A DNA stretch of 64,000 nucleotides from NCBI GenBank assembly GCA_947311845.1, contig CAMZMU010000027.1, forward strand, positions 72,396,184 to 72,460,183, given 5' to 3'. This DNA is from Poa pratensis. Its lineage: Eukaryota; Streptophyta; Magnoliopsida; Poales; Poaceae. The stretch's first letter is position 1. Each line of letters begins with the position of its first letter. The translations under genes were made by a program, and so were the position numbers. The notes beneath the pieces were generated by a model that worked only from the letters and a program-made list of their open reading frames with translations, ran no database searches and had not been told where the DNA came from. Positions 45,292-57,135 of this stretch are shown piece after piece.

Positions 45292-46131
45292 GTGGATCGA
45301 AGGTCGATTTGTTGCTCACGATGACTTTAATGCTTTAATACATTATTACACATCACATAAAGGTTTAACCACGGAGCATCTTCACATAGAAAACCTGAGA
45401 CCAACGTGGAAGTGTTGTCATTAAAGGCCTTTTTTTCTTGTTTCAATTTGTGTTTTCTTTTTTTTTATATCTATTGATTTAATTGCTTTCGTAGCTTTGT
45501 TTATCTTTCGGGGAAGTCGCTTAAACGAAACACACGATCTCAAAGAGTAGGAAACATCACAGGGGTGTGTTACCAACCGGGACTGAAGAAGCATACGGAT
45601 CGTTTCACTCACACAGTTACATCATTACACATCACTCACACTTTTCATAAAACGGACTGTAAGGAGGCTTCAATGGCCTCGTGCATCTGTGACCCGCCGA
45701 CCTCTTCTCCATGGTCGCTCCAGTTGAAGTCATCGTCGTCGTCATCCTCCTCATTACACAATCTTCTTCTACTTTCTACCCGTCACTTTCTTCTGATTGC
45801 GCCGTAGCCATGGACAAGCTTCTCCATTTAACGCGAGACTTGGGTCAATTTTCACTGCGAAGGGCCGGATTTCTTCAAAATTGTTGTAATCTTCTGACAT
45901 GTCTGTCTTGTCCTCCACTCCTACGATAGTTCTTTTCCCTGAAAGAACTATGTGACGCTTTGGCTCATCATATGATGTCTTCGCTTGCTTATCTTTTCTT
46001 TTTTTTTTGTCTGGAAGACATGTCCTTCACATAGAAAATCTGAGCCACGTCTTTGGCTAGTACGAATGGTTTGTTGTCATACCCAAAATTCTTGAGATCC
46101 ACTGTAGTCATTCTGTACTGCGGGTCTACGT

Positions 46132-48492
46132 TTACCCCCCCCCATCCAGGTTGTACCATTTGCACCGGAACAAAGGTACCTTGAAAGAAGGTCCGTAGTC
46201 AAGTTCCCATATCTGCTCTATGTACCCATAATATGTGTCCTTTGTCCCATTGTTGTTTGATGCATCAAAGCGGACACCACTGTTTTGGTTGGTGCTCTTT
46301 TTATCTTGGTTGGTCGTGTAAAATGTATTCCCATTTATCTCGTACCCTTGAAAAGCCAATATAGTCGAAGATGGTCCTCTGGCCAACAAGTTTAGATGTT
46401 CTTCGACAGTGTTGTCATTAATGAGACGTGTGTGCAACCACCCGCAGAAAGTCTTCAAGTGTTCTTTTTCAATGCATTCTTCAGCCATTAATGAGCGTAA
46501 AGTATTCTTGTGTTCCTCGATATACGGCCATGTTAATTATTCCCTTCACATTCGACGAGAAGCCAGACGGGACCTTGATACTGTTCAGGACTTCAAAAAA
46601 GATCTCCTTCTCTTCTCTGGTAAGAGCGTAGCTGGCAGGACCTTGATACTTCTCTGGATTAAGGTGGTCGTATTTCGTCTTCTCGTGCATATGTTGATGG
46701 TTCAGTCGTGCATCCGGTGTATCTTTCGTCTTCCCATACACACCCAAGAAGCTTAGCAGGTTCACGCAAAGATTTTTCGTCACGTGCATCACGTCGATTG
46801 CAGAGCGAACCTCTAGGATTTTCCAATAGGGTAACTCCCAAAATATGGATTTCTTTTTCCACAAGGGTACGCGCTTGTTGGTGTCTTTTGGAACAGATAG
46901 ACTGCCAGGACCCTTTCCAAAGATTACTTCTAAATCCTTGACCATCTCATATATAGCATCACCATCAGGGCACGTAGGCTTCGTCCGGTTATCAACCTCA
47001 CATTTGAAATGCTTGCCTTCCTTTCTTACGGGATGCTCAGGTGGAAGAAATCGACGATGACCTGGGTACACATTCTTGTTGGCTACATATATACTTTCAG
47101 TCTTATCTAGACAGTGCGTGCAAGCATTGTATCTCTTGTTTGACTGTCTTGAAATGTTACTAAGAGCAGGCCAATCATTGATGGTTACAAACAACAACGC
47201 TCGTAGGTCAAATGCCTCTTGTTTGTGCTCATCCCACACACGTACCCCTTGTGTCACTCCACAACTCTAAAAGCTCTTCAATCAATGGCCTCAGGTACAC
47301 ATCAATGTCGTTGCCGGGTTGCTTCGGACCTTGGATGAGCACCGGCATCATAATAAACTTCCGCTTCATGCACAACCAAGGAGGAAGGTTATACATACAT
47401 AGAGACAGGCCAGGTGCTATGACTGGATCTTTGTTCCCCAAAAGGATTAAAGCCATCTGTACTTAGACCAAATCTTATGTTCCTAGCGTCATCTGCAAAC
47501 GTCTTGAAGGTCCTGTCGATTTTTCGCCACTGCGACCCATCAGCGGGGTGTCTCAGCATCATGTCTTTCTTACGGTCTTCTTTGTGCCATCGTAACAACT
47601 TTGCATGCTCTTTGTTTTGCAACAAACGTTTCAACCGTGGTATTATAGGAGCATACCACATCACCTTGGCAGGAACCCTCTTCCTGGGGCACGGATCGCC
47701 GTCAACATCACCAGGGTCATCTCGCCTTATCTTGTACCGCAACGCACCGCATATCGGGCACGCATTCAAATGCTCGTACTTCTCACCGCGATAGAGGATG
47801 CAATCATTGATGCATGCATGTATCTTCTGCACCTCTAATCCTAGAGGGCACACAATCTTCTTTGCTTCGTACGTACTGGGGGGCAGTACGTTATCCCTTG
47901 GAAGCATCTTCTTTATTATTTTCAGCAAATTCTCAAATCCTCTGTCAGTTGTACCATTCTCTGTCTTCCATTGCAGCAATTCCAGCGTGGTACCAAGCTT
48001 CTTCTGGCCATCTTCGCAATTTTGGTACAACAATTTTTTGTGATCCTCTAACATGCTATCCAACTTCGACCTCTCATTTTCACTTCCGCTGTTTATCCGT
48101 GCATCAAGAATGGCATGGCCAAAATCATCATTGGGCTCATCATTGTTGGGCTCTTCTTCAGCTTCATCTTTCCCCATTGGAGTATCACCGTCTGCAGTGA
48201 ACGTAGGATAGGTGTCATTATCCTCTTCTTCTTCATTTTCTTCCATCATAACCCTTCTTTCTCCGTGCTTGGTCCAACAATAATAACCATCCATGAAACC
48301 CTCCTCCAACAGGTGGACGTGAATGGTTCTTGCCGTAGAGTAATCCCGCTTATTCTTGCAGACTCTACATGGACAAAGAATATAATCACTCGACGGCTTG
48401 TTATCATTAGCCACACGGAGAAAACTATGCATGCCATTGATAAAGTCGAGACCGCGTCGATCACTGTACATCCATTGCCGGCTCATCTGCAT
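46132..48492 (-). pseudogene. CACTA TNP2-type transposase, broken
   Basis: Starting at 48492, the transposase-associated domain (RQWMYSDRRGLDFINGMHSF, CPCRVCKNKRDY) is followed by an acidic segment. A zinc motif (HLNACPICGALRYK) and the TNP2 catalytic region come next: FGLSTDGFNPFG (first Asp), PPWLCMKRKFIMMPVLIQGP, and IDVMHVTKNLCVNLLSFLG (second Asp). The start of DUF4218 (ASYALTREEKEIF, VPSGFSSNVKGIINM) is followed directly by the end of the region before DUF4216 (ELDYGPSFKVPLFRCKW). Most of DUF4218 is therefore deleted near 46485. Two frameshifts lie near 47400 and 47255. TNP2 cleaves element ends; this copy cannot do so. Confidence 0.93.
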
Positions 48493-48640
48493 TATATAAA
48501 TATATCAAAAACCATTACTCTACATCATAAATATATAGTACTGACCAAATTAATTAATACAAGTTCATCACATTAAGAGTAGTGCCCAAATGTAATACAT
48601 TGTTCTAATGAAACATACATTAATTGAACCTAACATACAA

Positions 48641-49116
48641 CTATCTAAAGAATTTAAATCCAACAACAAATGCGATCAAAATCGCAACTAAGGTAACTAT
48701 TGAACCAACAGCATAATGATACCAAGGCTCTCGACTAATGGCATATTTTCTAATCTTTTTAAGCTTCAAGCGCATTGCCTCCATCTTCATCTCATGAGCA
48801 GCGACGACGACCCCGTAAGCATCATCGATGTCGGCAATCTTCAAGTCCAATACACTCTTCTCTTCTAGGTATTGGAGACAAAGATCTTCGCTTATCTTCA
48901 ATTTTGCTTTCAAATCGTCGTTTTCCTTTTTGAAATACTCGACAATAGGGTCGACTGGAATTTCCGGTTCAACTACCTCCTAAATAAAAATATCTCTACG
49001 TCAAGTTGGTCGGGCATGAGTGTGATAAACACGAAACGAAACAAATAGTTATGAAAATATACCACATCCGAATCATAGATCGGACGAGGGCCGACGGGGA
49101 CGGATATCAAAACCAT
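48641..49116 (-). CDS. Small coiled-coil tail-anchored protein of CACTA 2
   Basis: Exons 49116-49063 and 48979-48641 join through a GT...AG intron to give 130 residues, all open. A further upstream exon may exist (49291-49231). The protein starts MVLISVPVGPRPIYDSDV. It has a charged helical region (YFKKENDDLKAKLKISED; then MKMEAMRLKLKKIRKYAI) predicted as coiled coil, and ends with a hydrophobic segment (VGSIVTLVAILIAFVVGF) followed by KFFR. That predicts a tail-anchored membrane protein. It is upstream of TNP2 and on the same strand. Similar frames are, to my knowledge, recurrent in Triticeae CACTA elements; no function is established. Confidence 0.7.
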
Positions 49117-49867
49117 GACACTATACATATAAAAAACATAAGAAATTAATTATACAAGAAATAAATATGCATTTAAATCATACAAGTATATATATATGTT
49201 TTAAAAATAAAAGATAAAAAAGAGGCTCACCGAAGTGGTGCCGATGACGGGACGACGCGGGCTATCGACGGCAGTGAAGACGGGGACAACACTAAAATCC
49301 ACAAATAATAAATTAATTTGAGCTCAAAATGCAAATGCACTTTCTAGCTTGGTCATTTCATCAAACACCTTGCTAGCATTACAAAATTGAAATGAGCTAA
49401 ACTAGCAACAAAATTAGCAAAAGTTGTAACGCCGGAGGAAAGAACGATGTTGCTAACCTTTGAATAGATGGGGTGCCTTCAATCCTCTCAAATGGTGCAA
49501 AAAATGGGGATTAATTTGAGTGGGAGAGAGGAAAATGGAGGAGAAATGGTGATGAACTCGAGCTAGCTCGGGGTGGAAGAAGATGATATAGCAGAGAGAC
49601 CCTTTGATCCCGGTTTGTAACACGAGCCGGGACCAAAGGTCCCCTGCCAGAGGGGCCCAGCGCTGCGACGCATGTGCGCGCATGTGAAGACCCTTTGGTC
49701 CCGGTTCGTGGTTCGTGTCACGAACCGGGACCAAAGGTCCCAACCGACCCGGGATCAATGCCCACGGGCGCCACGATGGCTCGACCCGGAATCAATGGTG
49801 CATCTATCCCGGGTTATAATTTGGCCGGGATAGATGACCCAAACGGATGGCCCCTTTTCTACTAGTG

Positions 49868-50259
49868 CTGGGACCTGGTAGTTCAGATCGGGGCGTCGAT
49901 CGACACAGGAGGCCGGGATGCTACGGTTACGTGGGACATAAATTCCGTACTTTTGGGTTTCGGGCTGCCTGATGCAATCTCTATCGCCCAACACCGTCCA
50001 GGAAGGCATTGCGAGGTCTTTCTCCTCTCCTCCTCCGCTTCCTTGAGAGGGTTTCACCGTGTGCTTAGTTATTTGCTTTTTCTTATTGTAATCGTCCGCG
50101 AGCGAAGCAAGTTTTCCTAAGTCTACCCTTCGCCCCCATACTTCTTGGCCTTTTTTTAAAATCAAGAATCACGCATATTTCCAGATTATCTATATCTCCA
50201 TGATGCCTTTGTAATTTCACTTGCAGCCGACAGAAGAGAGAAGAGGAGGCCACATAGCT
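49868..50259. other. Right CACTA target flank and MATH gene upstream region
   Basis: It begins with the CTG target duplication. The sequence around 49980-50120 is gene-like in composition but has no recognised frame on the plus strand. The MATH gene leader probably lies near 50220-50259 (purine-rich cagaagagagaagaggaggc). No TATA box was found by eye. Confidence 0.5.
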
Positions 50260-53200
50260 ATGGGCAACTCCGGAAGTAGAGGTATGCGTCTGCCAAATCT
50301 AAGTACAACTCGTGTCTCCTTATAAACAAAAGTCAGATGCAATTTACAGCAATTCCTTCTCAAGTGAACTAAGGTTACAATATGAGATTGTATCTCTGAA
50401 CTGACGAAGCACCTGCTACCATCATCGTGTTGATTAATTATAATCAGCATGTGTTGAATATAGCGCTCCCTTTTTTTCTCTTGATCGAGCGGTGGCTTTT
50501 CATTAAAAGGAATAGTAGAGGTTATTCATATCTGAGTAAACAATGCACCTTCTGTATTCATCTACTCCTGATTGTTGACATGACTAATTACTGTTATAGA
50601 TTTTCGCAAAAAAAAACTACTGTAATAGATTAATGGCCACTTCTCACAAACAACTGTACTATATCCAAGATTTTCGTTTATATAATCACAACAAGGAGAA
50701 ATATTCTACAGCGATCGACTCCCCGCTGGCCGGTATTGTGAATCTTTTATCTGGAACTATACATGCACATGAATTTGCTCAATGCACATTACTTCCCCCT
50801 TCTCTTCTCTGTTATGTAATTACGAGTTATGCATTCGTCCAAATTTTAGCTCCTGCACTGCTTGGAAAGAGCCATGTTCCAGATTTAGAATGGAAGATTC
50901 ATGACTTCTCGGCGCTACTTGAGAGAAAAGCCACATCAGCGACATCTGGTCCTTTCTACTGCTCTGGGTATAAGTGGTACGCGTCACTATTGCAACTGTA
51001 AACCCGAATCTTGCTGTTGCCTTGTTGCCTTAATTAATTTAAAGCCGGTATTTATTTGAGCATTTGCTTCTACAAAAGGAACTTTACAAAATTGACGTAT
51101 TATATGTAGAGAGGCCATTTATTAGTGGATAAAGTCATATTATTTTATCCATAGCCATATTAATCTCATATACGATGTTCATTAAAAAGAAAAAATGTTT
51201 CAGTGAAATCAAATAAGCAATCACAATCTCATAGACAGTCAGACGCTGAAGGTACATGGGAGGCATGGAGTGAAGAAACTAGGCGTAATTCTTAGTTCAG
51301 TTATCAATTCTAGAATGACTTTGTTTTCTGCTCATCAATCCATACATATACCCCAGGTACTTGCAAGTGAATCCAATGCATCCGAGAAGTGGTTGTGGAA
51401 CTCAATATGTTGCTCTCAGTCTTATGCTATGGCCATATATATTGGAGCAAGGTCACACGGTGCATGCAGTGTTTGAGATTTCAATATACAACCACTCAAA
51501 ACGAATTTATTGTGGATGCAAAGGTAGTCTCGTGAATATATTTATTCAAGCATATTCATCTTAGTCCTCTTTGCGTTAGAATTGTAGATAGAAATTCCAC
51601 CAATAGTAGTCTATAATACGTTATGCCATACGATAAATAGTTTTCACTTCGCCAAGTCAAGTTTGTCTGTGGATCTTCTCCGGTGCTTGTCACACTTGAG
51701 ACTCTTCTGATTCGAACAACATTACAAACTACATATACATGTGCTCTTGTAATTTGATAATCCTTACATGGATGAAATTCAATATTTTGTTCTCTGCTTA
51801 AATGTTTAAATGGGCGAAAGTTATTTATATAACTTCGTTATTTGCATCTTACATACAAGTTCATAATCATACTACCTCTGCTCAGTGCCATAACTATGTT
51901 AATGCACTTTCAAACGATAGGTAATCAAGGTATTCCATATCCTTTATAGGGAAGGCATATCATAAATAATTAGAATTCTCATATATCATATTGGGTAGGT
52001 TGTGGTATTTAATTGCTACAAAGTTGGGCTATTGTAAAATAACACGTCATTTGTATATATGTTTTTTCAGCTCCAAAGTATTTGATACAATACAATATAG
52101 TTTAGGTAAATTTTACAAAATAAAAATTCGGATTATAGGAGTATGTGATTTGAATTATTAATCTAGTCAATTTACCAAATAAAAAACGGAGGATTATTTT
52201 TTTGAATTATCTAACCTTTACCTAAACGCAGCTAACTACAACTTTGATATGAAGACTATGTACTCGGAGAAGAAATGCTTGATTCCTCTTCAGGAGCTAC
52301 AGAAATCGTCTGCCTTTCTAGTTGATGATAGTTGTGTCTTTGGTGTGAAGATATTAAAAAATGATGTCTCTTCTCCTGAAAAGAAAGCGGTTGTGGTTCA
52401 GCAGAAGGCTTCCACTGTCAGCAACTTCTTTGTTCAGAAGAAGGGATTCGTGAAAGGCACATATACTTGGACCATGAAAATTTTCCTTGAGTTGGAGCCG
52501 AAGAACTTTGTCCGTTCTCCCACTTTTGAAGTGGGCGGACATAAATGGTATTTGTCTGTTATTAGTTACTTCATAAATTATATATATATAAACAATGCAC
52601 ATGTGTTATTATTATGAGACATTTCATGAAAAACATATTTGTTGCCATAAAGTATATATATAAACAATGCACATGTGTTATTAATTATGAGACATTTTAT
52701 GAAAAAACATATTTGTTGCCTTATTTCTAAGCATGGAACTATGCAACTCTGTTTCTAAGATAAGCAGCAGCCAATTTCAATTTCAGTAACTTACCAAATT
52801 ATTTAAATACACTTGCCAGGTATCCAATTCTATTCTTCAGCCAATTTACATGTTTGTCAACAGGTATATCGGCATGTATCCACGAGGTGACAAGTGCAGC
52901 ACTGATTGCCTCTCCCTGTTCTTATACCTGGATGCGACGAATGAGCTGTCTCTCGAATCAAGCAACGTGGTTGAAGTGACTCTATCCATACAGGACCAAA
53001 AGAATGGGAAAAACTTCACTAGAACTTCAGGTTCAACTCTCCTTATCAACTATCAATGCTTGTGAGTAATTCAAAGAAGGTAGTGTTTGAAACCCCCTAA
53101 TTACACCTTATCTTGCTTATGTTGCGATCGCAGGTCCAACAGTGTTACAATGTGGCTGGGGATGGCCTGACTTCATTCCACTCAAGAATTTCATTGATCT

Positions 53201-53279
53201 GTCTAGTGGTTATCTTATTGAATCGAACTGTGTTGTCAAGGCAGATGTCACCATCGTTGGGTCATCCAATGATGCCTAG
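50260..53279 (+). CDS. MATH-domain protein with two tandem MATH (TRAF-C) domains
   Basis: Six exons fit GT-AG rules and keep phase: 50260-50281, 50850-50976, 51357-51523, 52232-52547, 52864-53030 and 53134-53279. They total 945 bases (314 residues plus stop). Domain 1 (about residues 20-155) has LEWKIHDFSALLE, GYKWYLQVNP and ECLIPLQEL-like KKCLIPLQELQKSSAFLVDD. Domain 2 (about 180-310) has GTYTWTMKIFLEL, FEVGGHKWYIGMYPRGD and GYLIESNCVVKADVTIVG. There is no BTB or protease domain. MATH folds recruit partner proteins, often to ubiquitin ligases or deubiquitinases; MATH-only proteins are expanded in grasses. The two domains share the intron position inside the KWY codon run, consistent with internal duplication. 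The gene appears intact. Confidence 0.9.
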
Positions 53280-54528
53280 ATCTTTATTCATGGCCTGATG
53301 GAGGCTGATGCACCTTCATCCTGGTGGCTATGAGTTATACATGAGATTGTGGTAGCAGTACTAAGAACTTACGGTATTAAAGATGAACTAATCACATGGA
53401 GTTGAGAAATTATTTCTAGGTATCCGTCAAGAGATTACTTTCTCATTTGTTAAGGAGCTCTTTCAAGCAGAGTGCATAAAGCTACCATAACTGAACATTT
53501 TTGTGTGGTTTGTCATTAATAGTATTATCAATACAGAGATTGTGTATTGAGTGATCCATATGTTTTGTTTTTTAGTTCATTGGATATATGCTTGTGCTAA
53601 TCCTTTTGTTTTGACTTGCTTGTGTCTAATCCTTGAAAAATGACGCTTAACATTTTGTAGATGCTAACATATAAAACTATAAAAGACATAAGAATGGTTT
53701 AATTCATGAAATCAACATTATAGATTCATTAGTTCTCAGGGATGGTTAGTGTAAAGCTTGGAAATCAATTTTTTTACTTTTGTATTAAGAAAATACTATA
53801 GTTTTCATCAATGAAGAAGAGTTTTCAGAACAAATTGTCAAGAAAGACCAAGGATAAAGTCCACAGAAAACTCTCCGGCATTAAGCTACCTAGAAAAAGA
53901 CTTACCTTTACATTTACGTCGACAAAACACTAGTTAAGCCACCAAATCACCCAATCGACAAGAGGACGCCTCGGCCTATAAGTGAACCCGAATTTCTCTT
54001 CCCTGAACACCTATTTCTTTAGCCACTTCACCTTTTTTTTCTAGCTCCTCCTTTCTGTTGCCTTTTCCCCCAAGATGACTTCACACTTTCGAGGCCACCA
54101 CCAAACCTATAAAATCTCGCTAGTGCCCATTTCCCCCATTGAATTCTTGCGAGCATCATCACAAGATTATACTTGTTATACATGACACTTTTAAAACTAG
54201 TCAAGCATCATCTACAGACGGCTGACTATGTAACATTGTACATGCCCATAAAAGGTTTCGCCTCCACATGCCTTCTCAATATTGAGCATTCCACGGTATC
54301 TTGTTTATCCCGAGATTGATCTTGCAGTTTAAAAGCTGATGCTCAAATTTGAAAGCACGTACAATCATAGAATGCAATGGAACCTGAACTCTAGATTAGC
54401 ATACAGGACATGGATCTAGTGACCATGAGCTCATTAAGCCCCGAAACAACATCAGCTCGCCAGGGGCGAGTGATTAACTACAACATATTATAGTGCAAGT
54501 TGAACCAGGCGTAGGTGACCATATCAGT
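53280..54528. other. Intergenic between convergent MATH and DGAT3-like genes
   Basis: It contains the 3' UTRs of both flanking genes. AT-rich, with no coding frame or TE end recognised. Confidence 0.6.
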
Positions 54529-55912
54529 TCATATGCCCAGTCCGCCCCATCCAAATACGCCTGCCACTATATCGCCAACATCATCAAAACCGACACCAGT
54601 CCAGATGAGACCATCCTCCCTTACAGAGCCATTGTTGCCCTTATTCTGCAATCGTACATTCGGGCCTTCCCCGCACTTACCCAAGCATTTGCATCTGCCC
54701 ACTGCGCCGTCAGTGCCCATCTTCTTCTCAAACTCCTGCAGGATAGCGAGCGAACCCGACTTCTTGCATTTACCGCCCATACAAACCTCATACTGCTCTG
54801 TGTTTTTATGTTAAGCGCGATGCTGGTGGTGGTAGTGGTGCACTGCACGGCGTTTCCTGGCCCTGGAGAGAACTGGTTATCCAATGGTACGGTGTCTGGG
54901 ATTTGAGGCACTATGATGGGGAAAACTGTGCTTGCAGGTGGTGCGGTGACGGTGGCACAGCGGCTCATTCTGAGGACTCCAGTCTCGCACTCGCTGTCGC
55001 TTGATTCCGATGAGCATGAGGAGCTATCTTCGTCCTTGCAGGGATTCAGCATGGCCATCCTCTTCTCTTCCTCCTTTTTTATCTTCAAGGCCTTTTTGGC
55101 GGCTTTCATTTGCTCCTTCTCCATCTTCTTCACCGCTTTAATCGCAGCCTTGTCGAAATCCATTGCCGGGACAGCAGCAATTTGGGGCACTGACATCGAC
55201 ATCACCATTCCTTGCTCAGTTCCAGGCATCGACGAGGTGGCAGCACGGCTCGTTTTCATGGATTGGCCATCCTCACAGTCGCTCTCGCTCGATTCAGAGG
55301 AGCCATCCCCGCATTCCGCTGCGGCCTTCTTCGCCTCCTTCTCCTGCTTCCTCAGTGCTTTCATCGCCTCTTTCTGCTTCTTCTTCAGCTCGTCCTCTGC
55401 GTCCTTCATCCGACTCAACTCCTGAAACAGCAGCTCTGTGGCTTCCTGAATCCATATCACCACACAAATCAGGTCTCAATTTGATGCTAATTCGCAGAAA
55501 AATGAACACCAATAAACTATCCGCTAACTAATTACAACCAAATCCAAGTCCAATCCTGCTAGACTGATCCAAAATCAAGACTTGTCGTTGTCGACCCTAA
55601 TCCGAAGCACAAATAAATGGGGAACAGAACCACGAAATCGATAGGTGAGGAGGGAGGCCACACCGAGAGGATCTTCTCCTTGGCCGCGTCCCCGGCGACG
55701 AGGCCCATGGCCCGGAGCCTGGAGAGGTCCCTCGCCGCGGCCTCCACCGCCTTCCGCGGCGCCGCCTCGTAGTACCGCTGGTGCGCCTCGTCGGCGAATA
55801 CCCCGCCGCCGCCGCGGGCGACGCAGGACACCCTGGACGGCGCTCGCCTGCTTCTCTCCCTAGGGACCGCCGCCAGCGATCGCCGGAGGGCAGATACGCC
55901 GGTGAGCTCCAT
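54529..55912 (-). CDS. DGAT3-like soluble diacylglycerol acyltransferase, apparent frameshift
   Basis: Exon 1 (55912-55664, 83 codons, phase 0) encodes a transit-peptide-like N terminus, VFADEAHQRYYEA and AMGLVAGDAAKEKILS. Exon 2 from 55445 continues EATELLFQELSRMKDAEDEL, then Lys/Glu-rich coiled coil and Ser/Asp-rich segments (SSSCSSESSDSECE). These match plant DGAT3. The hallmark thioredoxin-like [2Fe-2S] domain follows, with CMGGKCKKSG and CKCLGKCGEGPNV, ending DDVGDIVAGVFGWGG at 54529. It lies in a different frame, offset by 2 bp at an acaca run near 54799-54804. As read, translation of exon 2 instead ends at 54621 without the iron-sulfur domain. DGAT3 acylates diacylglycerol to triacylglycerol in the cytosol or plastid. 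It could be a sequence error, a pseudogene, or an unrecognised small intron. Confidence 0.82.
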
Positions 55913-57039
55913 GGCGCGTCACGGCGAGATCCCGCGTTCTCCCGGTCGCGGTGCGTTGCCTCCTCACGCCTTGTGTCTGCGAAAATTTACGGTTATACCC
56001 TTCGGAGATACGTGGCGCGTCGTGTGTGGTGGATTGACGGTGCCGTGCTTGCGTGACCAAATGTCTCCTGTCCACGATTATTCCTCATCACAAACCACTA
56101 ATTTTTTTTCCCCCAACTTAAACCACTTTTTGATTAGTACAGAAAGTGCTCAAAATTACAGTAGCGTATCAGCTTGTACAATGTGTTGAAGAAGCACCAT
56201 TTATGTTCTGAGCAAGGATGTCATGTTCTTCGAGACTCCGAGCACGAGAACACGTCACTATCACCAACCTTTGCTCCGGTTATTATCGTCGATTCCAATT
56301 TGGTTTAGGATTTGGTTTAATGTATAAATATGGTTTTTAAATGTTCATACTAAGTTTAAAGTTTAGTTTAAATATGGTTGAATTATAGTTTATTTTGTTC
56401 AAAGAATAAGGCGGACATGTTCGTGTCTGTTTGGTGGGAGTAGTTCAGTGCACCGGATTCACACTCTGGTGACAACTATAAGGTATTTCCCCAAACGGGG
56501 CCAAATCAAATAAAGAAAAGATACAAACTGGAGGAGTTGCCCTTAGATTTGATACACCGGACTGTTTCAGTAACTGATTTGCTGGTATGTCTGACGGAGT
56601 AGATTAGGGTGATATTTCATATTATCAACTTCTTTACTTGTCGATAATCTTGTGGTACACGGTCTGGGTTCGTGTTGTCCCTCCGCTAGAGGCTAGTGGA
56701 GGCTCGGTGTGCTGAACCGGTGGTTCTCGCCTTTGTTTGCATCAAATTCATTTTGCTGAACTGGCGATGTTCTGGATAACTTGGTCGGAGATTTTGAAAT
56801 TTGGCTAACAAGTGAAAGTTATTCAATAGATAAGTCCATATTCAGTATCCTCACGTATTTTGAAACTAGTCTATCTAAATTGATTCAAACTACTAGCATA
56901 ACCTATATTTACACAAATTGAAATCATATTTAAACCAAACTCGAAAATAAAAAATACTAGTAGTTGTCGGTGATCTCAGCCATGATCATCTTCTCACATT
57001 TCTCGTCAACGTGTTTCAGAGATAGGCGTCAAAGTTCTA
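55913..57039. other. Upstream region of DGAT3-like gene, no gene
   Basis: It should contain the DGAT3-like promoter (minus strand, from 55913 upward). The remainder is AT-rich and I recognise no element in it. Confidence 0.6.
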
Positions 57040-57133
57040 CTCCCTACGATCCTATATAAGATTCGCTAAGAATGACCTTGTCACGTACAAACTTTACGTA
57101 CAGCTCCCGTCACTTATTACGGACCAGAGGGAG
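57040..57133. mobile_element. Stowaway MITE
   Basis: The ends ctccctacgatcc and ggaccagagggag are near inverted repeats, flanked by TA at 57038-57039 and 57134-57135. The 94 bp size, the CTCCCT-type terminus and the TA duplication are typical of Stowaway. Confidence 0.88.
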
Positions 57134-57135
57134 TA

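Larger units (their letters stand above)
43360..45610. other. Internal CACTA-like palindromic region
   Basis: Units like cccggttggtgttaccaacc occur at 43380-43505, 44710-44745 and 45567-45587, a motif expected only near CACTA ends. The T-rich phrase ttatatctattgatttaatt occurs at about 43724 and 45464, with a variant at 43570. The phrase gaagcayacggatcg follows the unit at 44740 and 45590. The region is best read as a nested and rearranged CACTA derivative. It carries a plus-strand gene (44114-44506) and an inverted duplication (44836-45176). No clean termini were found. Confidence 0.6.
37879..49867 (-). mobile_element. CACTA element 2, complete, about 12 kb
   Basis: The left end CACTAGTAGAAACAAGCCC and the inverted right end CACTAGTAGAAAAGGGGCC are perfect CACTA termini. 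Both are followed by catctatcccggg-like subterminal motifs. The 3 bp target duplication CTG is at 37876-37878 and 49868-49870. Palindromic subterminal units such as ggtcccggttcgtgacacga occur at 38050, 49600-49745 and also internally at 43365-43505. Genes on the minus strand, in order, are a small coiled-coil/membrane protein, TNP2, and transposase_24/Ulp1. TNP2 and the Ulp1 gene are broken, so it was probably autonomous once. A palindromic insert-like region lies at 43360-45610. Confidence 0.96.

Noticed and set aside
54913..55531. Plus-strand Ser/Phe-rich frames
   Set aside because: Antisense of the Lys/Glu-rich coiled coil of the DGAT3-like gene.
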